This document shows, piece after piece, positions 43,541 to 52,895 of a DNA stretch of 64,000 nucleotides (positions within the stretch are counted from its first letter, which is position 1; each line of letters begins with the position of its first letter). The DNA comes from Bosea sp. ANAM02 (GTDB lineage: Bacteria > Pseudomonadota > Alphaproteobacteria > Rhizobiales > Beijerinckiaceae): contig NZ_AP022848.1 in the NCBI RefSeq assembly GCF_011764485.1, positions 834,001 through 898,000 of the forward strand, read 5' to 3'. A program made the translations under genes and the position numbers. Below the pieces are notes generated by a model that made no database searches, was not told where the DNA came from, and saw nothing but the letters and a program-made list of their open reading frames with translations.

Positions 43541-44284
43541 ATGACGGACACCGCGCTTGCGGAGCGTGACGGGGGAACGGCCTGGCGGCGCATCGCCGAC
43601 GAACTGGCGGAGGCGATCGGACGCGGCGAGTACAAGCTCGGCGACACGCTGCCGGCCTCGGTCGCGCTGGCCGAGCGCTACGGCGTGCACCGCCACACCG
43701 TGCGGCAGGCTTTCCGCCACTTGGCCGAGCAGGGTCTGGTGACGGTCTCGCGCGGACGTGGCACGCAGGTGACATCGCCGCGCCTGCCCTATCCGATCGG
43801 CCGGCGCGTCAGCATGCGCACCAATATGGGCAAGCTCGGCATTACCGGGAGCAGCCGAATGCTTTCGGCCGAGGTGGTGGTGGGCGAGGCTTTCGCCTGC
43901 ACGGCGCTCAAGCTGAAGACCGGGACGCCGCTCTGGCAGGTGCAGGGCGTGAGCCTCGCCGACGGCGTGCCGATGGGCACCGGCACGCATTGGCTTGCGG
44001 TCGAGCGCTTCCCGGATTTCGACAAGGCCTATCGCGAGGCCGCCGGTTCGATCACGGCCGCCTTCAAGGTCTATGGCATCGCCGATTACGTGCGCCTGTC
44101 GACGCGCCTGACGGCGCGGCTCGCCGATATGCGCGAGGCGGAACTACTGGAGATCGCGCCGGATTCGGCCGTGATGATCTCGACGGCGGTCGACGCCTTG
44201 CCGGACCTGAGGCCGGTGCATCTCGTGAGCAGCGTCTTCGCCGCCGAGCGGATGGAGATGGTGATCGAGCCGTTCGGGGATTGA
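43541..44284 (+). CDS. phnF: GntR-family (HutC type) phosphonate regulator
   Basis: The start at 43541 (MTDTALAERDGGTAWRR) gives 247 residues. The winged-helix N-terminus (RIADELAEAIGRGEYKLGDTLPASVALAERYGVHRHTVRQAFRHLAEQGLV) is typical GntR and is followed by a UTRA effector domain (about 90-240). In characterised relatives PhnF represses phn genes. It is divergent from phnG and convergent with the phnCDEE transcript, with a palindromic repeat between. Confidence 0.92.
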   Translation: MTDTALAERDGGTAWRRIADELAEAIGRGEYKLGDTLPASVALAERYGVHRHTVRQAFRHLAEQGLVTVSRGRGTQVTSPRLPYPIGRRVSMRTNMGKLGITGSSRMLSAEVVVGEAFACTALKLKTGTPLWQVQGVSLADGVPMGTGTHWLAVERFPDFDKAYREAAGSITAAFKVYGIADYVRLSTRLTARLADMREAELLEIAPDSAVMISTAVDALPDLRPVHLVSSVFAAERMEMVIEPFGD

Positions 44285-44302
44285 AGGACGGGGGCCGCTC
44301 TT

Positions 44303-44395
44303 CGTCATGGCCGGGCTTGTCCCGACCATCCACGTCTCCACTGATCGAGGGGCGTGTTCAAGATGTGGATGCTCGCCACAAGGGCGAGCATGACG
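44303..44395. repeat. Palindromic repeat between convergent phnF and phnE
   Basis: It runs from CGTCATGGCCGGGCTTGTCC to GGGCGAGCATGACG. The inverted orientation matches 40196-40288 and 46214-46310 over most of its length. Lying between two converging transcripts, it may act as a bidirectional terminator. Confidence 0.88.
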
Positions 44396-44435
44396 GACTG
44401 CAAGACGCTTTGATTTTGCGAGGCAGGCTCCGCCC

Positions 44436-45290
44436 TTAGCTCGCCCGCCGGCCGATGATCGCGAAGCGCAGCTTGCCCGACAGGAAGTCGATGGCCGAGA
44501 CGGCGGCGAGGATGAGCAGGATCAGGAAGGAAACCTGCTGCCATTCCAGCGTGCGGATCGTCTCGGCGAGATAGAGGCCGATGCCGCCGGCGCCGACGAT
44601 GCCAATGATGGTCGAGGATCGCGTGTTCGACTCGATGTAGTAGAGCACCTGGCTCGCGATCACCGGCAGGACCTGCGGCAGCAGGCCGAAGCGGATTTCA
44701 TGCGCCTTGCCGCCGCCGACCGAGGAGACGCCCTCGACCGGCTTGCGGTCGGCCGCCTCGATTGCTTCCGAATAGAGCTTGCCGAAAGCGCCGAGATCGC
44801 TGGTCATGATCGCGAGCATACCGGCGAAGGGGCCGAGGCCCACAACATTGACCCAGATCAGCGCCCAGATCAGGGCGTCGACGCCGCGCACCGTGTCGAG
44901 CGAGCGGCGGGCGAGGAAATGCACGACGCGGTTGGCGACGACGTTGCGCGCCGCGATGAAGCCGAGCGGCAGGGCGAGGATGGCGGCGAGCACGGTGCCG
45001 AGGAAGGCGATGGCGATGGTCTCGAACAGAGCCTTCACGAAGATGACGGCACGCGCCCAGGAGCCGGGATCTGGCGGCAGCATCAGCACGATGAAGCTGC
45101 CGAGGCTGCCAAGCCCGGCAATGATCTTCCAGAGCGAGGTTTCGAGCGTCGTCAGCCCGTAGAGGAAGAAGCCGGCAAGCGCGGCGATGCTGCCGATCGT
45201 CGCGAGCTTCGTGCTGAGCGAGCCGCGGATCGCGGCCTCGTGGCGGCGCAGGATGTCGGCGCGCTCGGCCGTCGAGAGGGCGAGGCTCAT
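44436..45290 (-). CDS. phnE: Phosphonate ABC transporter permease, second copy
   Basis: The start at 45290 (MSLALSTAERADILRRHE) overlaps the stop of the upstream permease (ATGA) and gives 284 residues. About six membrane segments are present, with the EAA-like loop EGVSSVGGGKAHEIRFGLLPQVLPVIASQ near 192-220. It is the inner-membrane channel partner of PhnC and PhnD, probably as a heterodimer with the other PhnE. Confidence 0.92.
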   Translation of the reverse strand: MSLALSTAERADILRRHEAAIRGSLSTKLATIGSIAALAGFFLYGLTTLETSLWKIIAGLGSLGSFIVLMLPPDPGSWARAVIFVKALFETIAIAFLGTVLAAILALPLGFIAARNVVANRVVHFLARRSLDTVRGVDALIWALIWVNVVGLGPFAGMLAIMTSDLGAFGKLYSEAIEAADRKPVEGVSSVGGGKAHEIRFGLLPQVLPVIASQVLYYIESNTRSSTIIGIVGAGGIGLYLAETIRTLEWQQVSFLILLILAAVSAIDFLSGKLRFAIIGRRAS

Positions 45291-46168
45291 CGGCCATGCT
45301 CCAGGCTGAGAAGGGCGTGGCGCAGCCGCTCGGTGGCGTAGTCGATCAGCATCACCGTGACGATGATCAGCAGCAGGATGGCGCTGACATCGGTAAAGTA
45401 GAATTTGCGGATGGCCTCGATCAGGTCCTGCCCGATGCCGCCGGCGCCGACGAAGCCCATGATCGAGGCGCCGCGGACATTGATCTCGAAACGCAGCAGC
45501 GTATAGCTCGCGAAATTGGAGAGCACCTGAGGCACGACCGCGAAGCGCACGATCTGCCACCAGCTACCGCCGGCGGCGGTGACGCCGTCGACCGGTTTCA
45601 GGTCGATATTCTCGACCACTTCGGAGAAGAGCTTGCCGAGCGCGCCCATGGTGTGGATCGCGATGGCGAGCACGCCCGGCAGTGGGCCGAGGCCGAAGGC
45701 GATGACGAAGATCAGCGCGAAGACGATCTCGGGCACGGTGCGGCAGAATTCGAGATAGCGGCGCACCGCGAAGCGCAGCCAGGTGGCGCGGCCGAGATTG
45801 GCGGCCGCGGCGAAGCAGAACAGGAAGGCGCCGGCGGCACCGAGGATCGTGCCGACATAGGCGATGAGCACGGTCTGCCAGAGCAGCTTCAGCCAGCCCT
45901 TCAGGCCCCAGTACCATTCGGACAGGTCGGCACCGATGCTGGAGAGGCGCAGCGTCGGCAGCGTCTCGTAGATGTATTTCGGGAAACGGTGGATGTTCTC
46001 GAAGAACTTGGCGAGATCGACCTCGGCACCGCGCGCCGACAAAAGCACGCAGGCGATGAATACGGCGATGCCGACCAGGGCCTGCCGGCGCTTGGCGGAT
46101 GAAGCCTGCCGATAGGCCTCGGCACGGGCCCGGATGGCCGGGTCGTTGCTGTCGATCGCGAGGGTCAT
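45287..46168 (-). CDS. phnE: Phosphonate ABC transporter permease, first copy
   Basis: The start at 46168 (MTLAIDSNDPAIRARAEAYRQ) gives 293 residues; a longer in-frame start would extend into the upstream repeat. Five to six membrane spans and the loop DGVTAAGGSWWQIVRFAVVPQVLSNFASY identify it as a binding-protein-dependent permease. GASIMGFVGAGGIGQDL is typical for PhnE. It ends four bases inside the second phnE. Confidence 0.92.
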   Translation of the reverse strand: MTLAIDSNDPAIRARAEAYRQASSAKRRQALVGIAVFIACVLLSARGAEVDLAKFFENIHRFPKYIYETLPTLRLSSIGADLSEWYWGLKGWLKLLWQTVLIAYVGTILGAAGAFLFCFAAAANLGRATWLRFAVRRYLEFCRTVPEIVFALIFVIAFGLGPLPGVLAIAIHTMGALGKLFSEVVENIDLKPVDGVTAAGGSWWQIVRFAVVPQVLSNFASYTLLRFEINVRGASIMGFVGAGGIGQDLIEAIRKFYFTDVSAILLLIIVTVMLIDYATERLRHALLSLEHGR

Positions 46169-46213
46169 GGAGTTTGCGTCCGTTGCCGGAGAAGGCGCGG
46201 GTGGCGCCGCGGC

Positions 46214-46310
46214 CGTCATGCTCGCCCTTGTGGCGAGCATCCACGTCTTGAAACCGCATTCGATCAGCAAAGCGGAGACGTGGATGGCCGGGACAAGCCC
46301 GACCATGACG
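46214..46310. repeat. Palindromic repeat in the phnD-phnE gap
   Basis: The first 39 bases are identical to 40196-40234 (CGTCATGCTCGCCCTTGTGG ... ACGTCTTGAA) and the end reads CCCGACCATGACG. It fills most of the phnD-phnE gap. Confidence 0.9.
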
Positions 46311-46329
46311 GCGAGAGCAGGCGTGCTGC

Positions 46330-47244
46330 TTACGACGACTTCTTCTTGCGGAGGTCGTCGACGAACTTGTTCAGCTCGATGATCGGGTCGTAGGCCTTGT
46401 TGTCGACGGCGACGAGCGGGCCCTGCTTGCCCTCATAGATCTTGTCGAAGGCGGCCTTGTCCTTGGTGGCGAGGTTCAGCACCGCGTCACGGATCTTGGC
46501 CTTCAGTTCCTCCGGCAGGTCGGTGAGATAAGCCATCGGCGAGTTCACGATCTGGTCGGACTTGTAGATGATCCGGAAGTCCTCGGCCTTGGCCATGCCC
46601 TTGCGGGCCATGCGCTGCAGGTTCGATTCCTGCTCGTCGTTCCACCAGTTGGCGGCCATGTCCACCGTGCCTTGCTGGAGCGCGATGATCGCGTTCTCGT
46701 GGCTGCCTGTGTAGACGACCTTCGAGAAGAAGGTTTCCGGCTCGATCTTCATGCCGTTGAGCACGAAGCGCGGAACGTTGTTGCCGGAGGTCGAGTTCGG
46801 GTCGACGAGGCCGAGATTCCTGCCCTTGAGGTCCTCGACCTTCTTATAGGGCGAGTCCTTCTTCACGTAGAAGACCGAGTGGTAGCCCTTGGTGCCGTCG
46901 AGATTGGTCTCGATGGCGAAGGCATCGACCTTGGCGCCGGTCATGCGGGCGCGGGCGAAGGAGGCCGGGCCGTACATGCCGATATGGATGTTGCCGGCGC
47001 GCTGGCCCTCGATGATCGCGGCATAGTCGTTGGCGATGCGCAGCGTCACCTTGGTGCCGAGTTCCTTCGCCAGATAGTTCACGAAGGGGGTGTAGCGCTC
47101 GACGACGCCGGAAGCGTTCTCGGAGGGGATGATCGCGAAGACGAGCTCGGGATATTTCGCCTTCCAGTCCTGCGCGAAAGCAGGCGCCGCGGCGAGCGCG
47201 AGGCCGGCGACGGCGAGCGAGAGGGTATGACGACGGGTCAGCAT
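46330..47244 (-). CDS. phnD: Phosphonate ABC transporter substrate-binding protein
   Basis: The 304-residue periplasmic protein has a signal peptide with RR (MLTRRHTLSLAVAGLALAAA) and cleavage near FAQDW. Ligand-pocket segments IIPSENASGVVERYTPFV, IHIGMYGPASFARA and STSGNNVPRFVL are typical of PhnD. It delivers phosphonates to PhnE. It is 84 bases downstream of phnC. Confidence 0.93.
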   Translation of the reverse strand: MLTRRHTLSLAVAGLALAAAPAFAQDWKAKYPELVFAIIPSENASGVVERYTPFVNYLAKELGTKVTLRIANDYAAIIEGQRAGNIHIGMYGPASFARARMTGAKVDAFAIETNLDGTKGYHSVFYVKKDSPYKKVEDLKGRNLGLVDPNSTSGNNVPRFVLNGMKIEPETFFSKVVYTGSHENAIIALQQGTVDMAANWWNDEQESNLQRMARKGMAKAEDFRIIYKSDQIVNSPMAYLTDLPEELKAKIRDAVLNLATKDKAAFDKIYEGKQGPLVAVDNKAYDPIIELNKFVDDLRKKKSS

Positions 47245-47328
47245 CGATGTGCTCCTGGTTGCAGTCGTAAGTGGGGCGGTCTTCTCGCGGCGACAGCCCC
47301 AAGGGGCCGGTCCGGCGATCTCTGGAAA

Positions 47329-48177
47329 TCAGGCGATCTTCTGGCGCGCGCGCTTCGCTTCGGAGGCAGCGATGGCGTCGAGCGCGTCCAGCGCCTCGGC
47401 GCCGGCATCCTTGGCCTCGATGCCGTAGAGCTCGGCCGCGATCTCGCGGGTCAGGGCCTGGGGCACGTCGTCGAACACGACCTTGCCGGCGGACATGCCG
47501 ATCAGGCGGTCGCAGTATTTCGCGGCGATATCGAGGTCGTGCAGGTTGCACATCACGGTGATGCCGTCCTCGCGATTGATGCGGAACAGCGCGTCCATGA
47601 CGACCTGGGTATTGCGCGGGTCGAGCGAGGCGATCGGCTCGTCGGCGAGGATGATGCGCGGTTCCTGAACGAGAGCACGGGCTATGGCGACGCGCTGCTG
47701 CTGGCCGCCGGAGAGCGTCTCGGCGCGCTGCGCCAGCAGATGGCCCATGTCGAGGCGCTCGAGCGCAGCGATGGCGCGGATCTTGTCGTCCTCGGAGAAG
47801 CTCTTCACCAGCGTCAGGGCCGCCGAGCGGTGGTTCAGCCGGCCGAGCAGGACATTGGTCAGTACGTCGAGGCGCCCGACGAGATTGAACTGCTGGAAGA
47901 TCATCGCCGTATCGCGGCGCCAGCGACGCAGCGAAGCGCCCTTCAACCCGGTCACGTCCTGCTCCGCGCAGACGATCCGGCCGGTGCTCGGCTCGGTCAG
48001 GCGATTCAGCATGCGCAGCAGCGTCGACTTGCCGGCGCCGGAGGGGCCGATGACGCCGACCATCTCTCCCTTCGGAACGGTCAGGGTCACGGAGTCGACC
48101 GCGTTCCTGTCGCCAAAGCGCTTGGTCAGGCCTTCGATGCGCAGCATGAATGATTTCTCGGGCACGATACGGGGCAT
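47329..48177 (-). CDS. phnC: Phosphonate ABC transporter ATPase
   Basis: The start at 48177 follows AGGGGAGCG and gives 282 residues. Walker A is GPSGAGKST (about 41-49), the signature is [13 protein letters not shown], Walker B is [12 protein letters not shown] and the H-loop is CNLHDLDIA. It energises PhnE. The C-terminal extension ends in Ala-rich helix. A Pho box lies 69 bases upstream. Confidence 0.93.
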   Translation of the reverse strand: MPRIVPEKSFMLRIEGLTKRFGDRNAVDSVTLTVPKGEMVGVIGPSGAGKSTLLRMLNRLTEPSTGRIVCAEQDVTGLKGASLRRWRRDTAMIFQQFNLVGRLDVLTNVLLGRLNHRSAALTLVKSFSEDDKIRAIAALERLDMGHLLAQRAETLSGGQQQRVAIARALVQEPRIILADEPIASLDPRNTQVVMDALFRINREDGITVMCNLHDLDIAAKYCDRLIGMSAGKVVFDDVPQALTREIAAELYGIEAKDAGAEALDALDAIAASEAKRARQKIA

Positions 48178-48535
48178 GAGCACGCTCCCCTGGCCAAGGT
48201 TGGACGGGCTGGCGTCTCGATCGCGGCGAGGCCTAACGAGCGCGGATGACAGCCGCATGACGGCCCTGGGCTGCCGGATTCATCACGCCGCCAGCCGGTC
48301 AACGTTTCGTGAGGTCTCCAGAATGGGCTTGGCGGTTCCGCGGCTTACCGGCAGGATCAGGTGTGGATGTTTGTGTGAGGCGGAGATGCCCGTGGCGGCG
48401 GGTCTTTCGACGGCAAGCATCTTGCATTGATGACTATGAGGCCGGATCGAGACGGCATCGGCGCAGAAACCGCTGTTTTTGTGCCGCTGTGGCGCGCCGG
48501 CATCTTAGCAACGCCTTTCGTTCCATTTAAGACCA
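48178..48535. other. Intergenic region phnC to RND adaptor (358 bases)
   Basis: Apart from the Pho box at 48246-48263 no gene or clear promoter is seen. It separates two divergently transcribed units. Confidence 0.5.
48246..48263 (-). promoter_or_regulatory. Pho box upstream of phnC
   Basis: On the minus strand CCGTCAT-GCGG-CTGTCAT forms two 7-base direct repeats with a 4-base spacer. The second half matches the CTGTCAT consensus exactly and the first differs at one base. It is 69 bases upstream of the phnC start on the correct strand, so PhoB-dependent induction under phosphate limitation is expected. Confidence 0.8.
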
Positions 48536-49642
48536 ATGGGCGGCAACGGAGCCTCCAGCCTGATGAAGCGGTTCGTTCTTTTCGTTCTCGTCGCCGCCAT
48601 CGCCGGCGGCGGCTATTATGCCTACCGCAATCAGCGCGCCGGCACTCAGCAGGCCCAGGCGAGCGCGGTCTCGGGGCCGCGCGCCGTGCCGGTCGAAGTT
48701 GCATCCATCGAGATCGGCACCGTCAGCGAGGAGGTCGAGGCGCTCGGCACGCTCGCAGCCGATGAATCGGTGGTGATCGCCCCCGAGATCGCGGGCCGCG
48801 TCGTCTTCCTCGGCTTCAAGGAAGGCGAGCGCGTCAAGGCCGGGCAGGAACTGGTCAAGCTCGATACAGCGATCCTCGATGCCGAGCTCAAGCAGGCGAT
48901 GGCCGATCTTGGTCTCGCCCGCGATACCAACGAGCGGCTCAGGGGGCTGGTCTCGCGCGGCTCGGGAACGCAGGTCGCGCTCGAGGAATCGGCGGCGAAG
49001 CTCGCCTCCAGCGAGGCCCGCGTCCAGCTCGCCAAGGCCAAGCTCGCGCAGTCGACCATCCTGGCGCCGTTCAACGGCGTCGTCGGCCTGCGCTCGGTCG
49101 GCGTCGGCGACTATGTCTCGGTCGGCAAGCAGATGATCACGCTGACCAAGATCGATCCGATCAAGATCGATTTCCGCGTGCCCGAAATCTATCTCAGCCG
49201 CCTCAAGACCGGACAACCCGTGCAGATGCGGGTCGACGCCGTGCCGGACCGCAATTTCCAGGGGCATATCTACGCCATCGACCCGGTCGTCGACGTGAAC
49301 GGCCGGGCGATCCGCCTGCGCGCCAACATCCCCAATGCCGATCTCGCCCTGAAGCCCGGCCTCTTCGCCCGACTCGCCATCACCGTCGACCAGCGCGAGA
49401 ACGCGATCCTGGTGCCGGAGATGGCCGTGGTGCCCGACGCCGTCGGCAAGATGGTCTATATCGTCGACAAGGGTAAGGCGAAGCGCGTCACCGTCGAGCT
49501 GGGCAAACGTCTGCCCGGCAAGGTCGAGATCGTCAGCGGACTGAAGCCCGACATGCAGATCATCACCGCCGGCCAGATGCGGCTGCGCGATGGCGCGACC
49601 ATCGCGATCAAGGACAAGGTCGTCCAGACGAGCCAGCTCTAG
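48536..49642 (+). CDS. RND efflux periplasmic adaptor subunit
   Basis: The 368-residue membrane-fusion protein has an N-terminal anchor (FVLFVLVAAIAGGGYYAY) and the order beta-barrel, lipoyl, alpha-hairpin, lipoyl: VVIAPEIAGRVVFLGFKEGERVKAGQELVKLD, a coiled hairpin at about 110-155, and APFNGVVGLRSVGVGDYVSVG. It bridges the permease to an outer-membrane channel not encoded here. A start at the second Met (48563) is possible. It ends nine bases before the permease gene. Confidence 0.9.
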   Translation: MGGNGASSLMKRFVLFVLVAAIAGGGYYAYRNQRAGTQQAQASAVSGPRAVPVEVASIEIGTVSEEVEALGTLAADESVVIAPEIAGRVVFLGFKEGERVKAGQELVKLDTAILDAELKQAMADLGLARDTNERLRGLVSRGSGTQVALEESAAKLASSEARVQLAKAKLAQSTILAPFNGVVGLRSVGVGDYVSVGKQMITLTKIDPIKIDFRVPEIYLSRLKTGQPVQMRVDAVPDRNFQGHIYAIDPVVDVNGRAIRLRANIPNADLALKPGLFARLAITVDQRENAILVPEMAVVPDAVGKMVYIVDKGKAKRVTVELGKRLPGKVEIVSGLKPDMQIITAGQMRLRDGATIAIKDKVVQTSQL

Positions 49643-49651
49643 GACCGCCCC

Positions 49652-52600
49652 ATGAGCCTCTTCGAACTCTTCGTCCGCCGGCCCGTTCTCTCGACGGTGC
49701 TGAGTCTGCTGGTAATGCTGATCGGCATCGTCTCGTATGGCCGCCTGACCATCCGCGAGTATCCCAATATCGACGAGCCGATCGTCTCGGTCCGAACCGA
49801 TTATCGCGGCGCCTCGGCCGAGATCATCGAGACGCAGGTCACGCAGATCCTGGAGAACTCGATCGCCGGCATCGAGGGCATCGAGATCCTGTCCTCGACC
49901 AGCCGCCAGGAGCGCAGCTTCATCCAGGTGCGCTTCCGCCCGGACGTCGATCCCGACGTTGCGGCCTCCGACGTGCGCGACCGCGTCAGCCGCGTGCGCA
50001 GCCGCATGCCGGACGAGATCGACGAGCCGGTCATCGCCAAGGTCGAGGCCGACTCGCAGCCGATCCTCTACCTCTCGCTGACCAGTTCGCGGCACGGACC
50101 GCTCGAGCTGACCGACTTCGCCGACCGCTTCATTTCCGACCGCGTCCAGAACGTCACCGGCGTGGCGGAGGTCCGCATCCTCGGCCAACGTCAATATGCG
50201 ATGCGCATCTGGCTCGATCGCGCTCGGATGTCGGCCTACGACGTCACCGTGCAGCAGGTGGAGGCTGCCGTCCGGGCGCAGAACATCGAAATCCCGTCGG
50301 GCCGCATCGAGAGCAACGACCGCGAGTTCACGGTGCTTTCGCAGACCAGCATGACCACGCCGGCTGAGTTCCGCGAGATCGTGGTCAAGGACGCCAGCGG
50401 CTTCCCGGTCAAGGTCAAGGACATCGCCAAGGTCGAGCTCGCCGCGCGCGAGGAGCGCAACGCCGCCTGGTTCAAGGGCACGCCCTCGGTCACGATCGGC
50501 ATCGTCAAGCAGGCGACCGCGAACCCTCTCGACGTCTCGGCCGGTATCGAGGAAGCGCTGCCCGGCATCATCGACGATCTGCCGCAGGGCATGTCGATCG
50601 CCAAGTCCTACGACACCTCGGTCTTCATCGATCGCTCGATCAAGGCGGTCTACCAGACGATCCTCGAGGCGATCGTGCTGGTCGTGCTGATCATCTTCGT
50701 CTTCCTGCGCTCGGTGCGTGCGACCCTGATCCCGCTGGTGACGATCCCGGTCTCGCTGATCGGCTCCTTCGCGCTGATGTACGCGTTCGGCTTCACCGTG
50801 AACACGCTGACGCTGCTCTCGATGGTGCTCGCCATCGGCCTCGTCGTCGACGACGCCATCGTCGTGCTGGAGAACGTGCACCGTCATATCGAGGACGGCA
50901 TGCAGCCGACCCCGGCAGCGATCCGCGGCATCAACGAGATCGCCTTCGCGGTCGTGGCGATGACGCTGACGCTCGTCGCGGTCTATGCGCCTATGGCCTT
51001 CTCGACCGGGCGCACCGGCAAGCTCTTCATCGAGTTCGCACTGACGCTGGCCGGCGCGGTGCTGGTCTCCGGCTTCGTCGCGCTGACGCTGACGCCGATG
51101 ATGTGCGCCAAGCTGCTGCGGCATCACGAGAAGCACAACTGGCTCTACAACCTGCTGGAAGGCGGGTTCAACGCGCTGTCGCGCGGCTACAAGGCCTCGC
51201 TGCGTGCGGCGCTCTCGGTCCGTCCGCTGGTCGTGCTGCTCGCCCTCGGCGTCGCCGGCAGCGGCTACTACTTCTTCACCCATCTGCGGGCGGAGCTGTC
51301 GCCGGTCGAGGATCGCGGCACCATCAACGCCATCGGTGTCGCGCCGGAGGGCGCGACGATCTCGTTCACCGCCGCCTATGCCCGGCAGGTCGAGGAGTAT
51401 TTCAAGAAGATTCCCGAGGTCGACACCTATCTCGTCATCGTCGGTTTCCCCGACGTCACGCGAGCGATCGCCTTTGCCCGGCTCAAGCCCTGGGAAGAAC
51501 GGCAGCGCAAGCAGCAGAACCTCGTGGCCGAGATCAACCGCGGGCTGTCGCAGATCCCGGGCATCCGCCTGTTCGCGACCAACCCGCCCTCGCTTGGGCA
51601 GGGCAACGCCAACAGCAAGCCGGTCGAGTTCGTGCTGCGCTCGTCGGAGCCCTATACGCAGATCAAATCCTATGTCGATCAGCTCATTGCCGAGGTGTCC
51701 GGATCGCCTGTGCTGACCAATGTCGAGACCAACCTCATCCTCGACAAGCCGCAGATCAAGGTCTCGATCGACCGGCAGCGCGCCGCCGATCTCGGCGTTA
51801 ACGTGGACATCATCGGCCGGACCATGGAGACGCTGCTCGGCGGCCGTCAGGTCACGCGCTTCAACATGAACAGCAAGCAATACGACGTCGTGCTGCAGGT
51901 CGAGGGCACCGAGCGCAACACGCCGCAGGCGCTGCAGTCGATCTATCTGATGGGGCGCGGCGGCGCCGTTGTGCAGCTTTCAAGCCTGGTCAAGGTCGAG
52001 GAAACGGTCGCGCCGAAGGAACTCGTACGCTTCAACCAGTTGCGCTCGGCGACGGTCACGGCAATTCCGGCGCCGGGCTATTCGCTCGGCGACGCGCTCA
52101 AGGTGCTGGAGGACGGCGCGGCGCGCGTGCTGCCCAATACCGTGCAGGTCGACTATTCCGGCCAGAGCCGCGAGTTCAAGCAGTCGGGCGCGAGCATCTT
52201 CATCGTCTTCCTGCTGGCGCTGGGCTTCATCTATCTCGTGCTGGCGGCGCAGTTCGAGAGCTTCGTCGATCCGGTCGTGATCATGGTCTCGGTGCCGCTC
52301 TCGCTGACCGGCGCGCTCGCCGCGCTCTATTTCACGGGCGGGACGATGAACGTGTACAGCCAGATCGGCCTGATCACGCTGGTCGGCCTGATCACCAAGC
52401 ACGGCATCCTGATCCTGGAATTCACCAACCAGCTCCGCGACGAGGGCCGCGAGATGATCGACGCCCTCGTCGAGGCGGCTGAGCTGCGCCTGCGACCGAT
52501 CCTGATGACGACAGGCGCCATGGTGCTCGGCGCCGTGCCGCTCGCCATCGCGCATGGCGCCGGAGCGGAGAGCCGCTCGCAGATCGGCTGGGTCATCGTT

Positions 52601-52738
52601 GGCGGCATGACCTTCGGCACGCTGCTGACGCTCTACGTGGTGCCGGTCGCGTATAGCTACCTCGCCCGCACGGTCCATGGCTCGCGCCACGCTCCGCATG
52701 ACGAAGCGCATGGGGCGCATCCGGTACCGGCGGAATAG
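49652..52738 (+). CDS. RND efflux transporter permease
   Basis: The 1028-residue proton-driven antiporter has the AcrB/HAE1-type layout: 12 membrane segments and two large periplasmic loops, with the transport aspartate pair in VLAIGLVVDDAIVVLENVH (about 401). The N-terminus MSLFELFVRRPVLSTVLSLL is typical. Substrates cannot be predicted. It forms an operon with the adaptor upstream; no dedicated regulator is adjacent. Confidence 0.93.
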   Translation: MSLFELFVRRPVLSTVLSLLVMLIGIVSYGRLTIREYPNIDEPIVSVRTDYRGASAEIIETQVTQILENSIAGIEGIEILSSTSRQERSFIQVRFRPDVDPDVAASDVRDRVSRVRSRMPDEIDEPVIAKVEADSQPILYLSLTSSRHGPLELTDFADRFISDRVQNVTGVAEVRILGQRQYAMRIWLDRARMSAYDVTVQQVEAAVRAQNIEIPSGRIESNDREFTVLSQTSMTTPAEFREIVVKDASGFPVKVKDIAKVELAAREERNAAWFKGTPSVTIGIVKQATANPLDVSAGIEEALPGIIDDLPQGMSIAKSYDTSVFIDRSIKAVYQTILEAIVLVVLIIFVFLRSVRATLIPLVTIPVSLIGSFALMYAFGFTVNTLTLLSMVLAIGLVVDDAIVVLENVHRHIEDGMQPTPAAIRGINEIAFAVVAMTLTLVAVYAPMAFSTGRTGKLFIEFALTLAGAVLVSGFVALTLTPMMCAKLLRHHEKHNWLYNLLEGGFNALSRGYKASLRAALSVRPLVVLLALGVAGSGYYFFTHLRAELSPVEDRGTINAIGVAPEGATISFTAAYARQVEEYFKKIPEVDTYLVIVGFPDVTRAIAFARLKPWEERQRKQQNLVAEINRGLSQIPGIRLFATNPPSLGQGNANSKPVEFVLRSSEPYTQIKSYVDQLIAEVSGSPVLTNVETNLILDKPQIKVSIDRQRAADLGVNVDIIGRTMETLLGGRQVTRFNMNSKQYDVVLQVEGTERNTPQALQSIYLMGRGGAVVQLSSLVKVEETVAPKELVRFNQLRSATVTAIPAPGYSLGDALKVLEDGAARVLPNTVQVDYSGQSREFKQSGASIFIVFLLALGFIYLVLAAQFESFVDPVVIMVSVPLSLTGALAALYFTGGTMNVYSQIGLITLVGLITKHGILILEFTNQLRDEGREMIDALVEAAELRLRPILMTTGAMVLGAVPLAIAHGAGAESRSQIGWVIVGGMTFGTLLTLYVVPVAYSYLARTVHGSRHAPHDEAHGAHPVPAE

Positions 52739-52749
52739 CGACTACCCGC

Positions 52750-52885
52750 CGTCATCCCGTGCGCGCTGCGGCACGTCAGTGCTGCGGCGCAGACACGGGA
52801 CCGTCCTCAGGAAAAGGCGCCTTCTCGTCACGCGGTCCCGCATCTGCGCAGCGGCATTCCATGCCGCAGCGCGTGCGGGATGACG
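52750..52885. repeat. Palindromic repeat between the efflux gene and pbpC
   Basis: CGTCATCCCG at the left and CGGGATGACG at the right are perfect outer arms; CGCGCTGCGGCA on the left has its complement TGCCGCAGCGCG near 52862-52873 on the right. It lies between convergent genes and may act as a terminator. Confidence 0.85.
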
Positions 52886-52895
52886 CTGTGGGGCG

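Noticed and set aside
39251..46310. Repeats in the phn region as a CRISPR array
   Set aside because: The copies are 90-100 bases, internally palindromic, irregularly spaced by whole genes and not separated by uniform spacers.
48527..51880. Very long open frame opposite the efflux genes
   Set aside because: It is antisense to two well-supported RND genes and reads as low-complexity Asp/Arg/His/Leu sequence; long antisense frames are expected in high-GC DNA.
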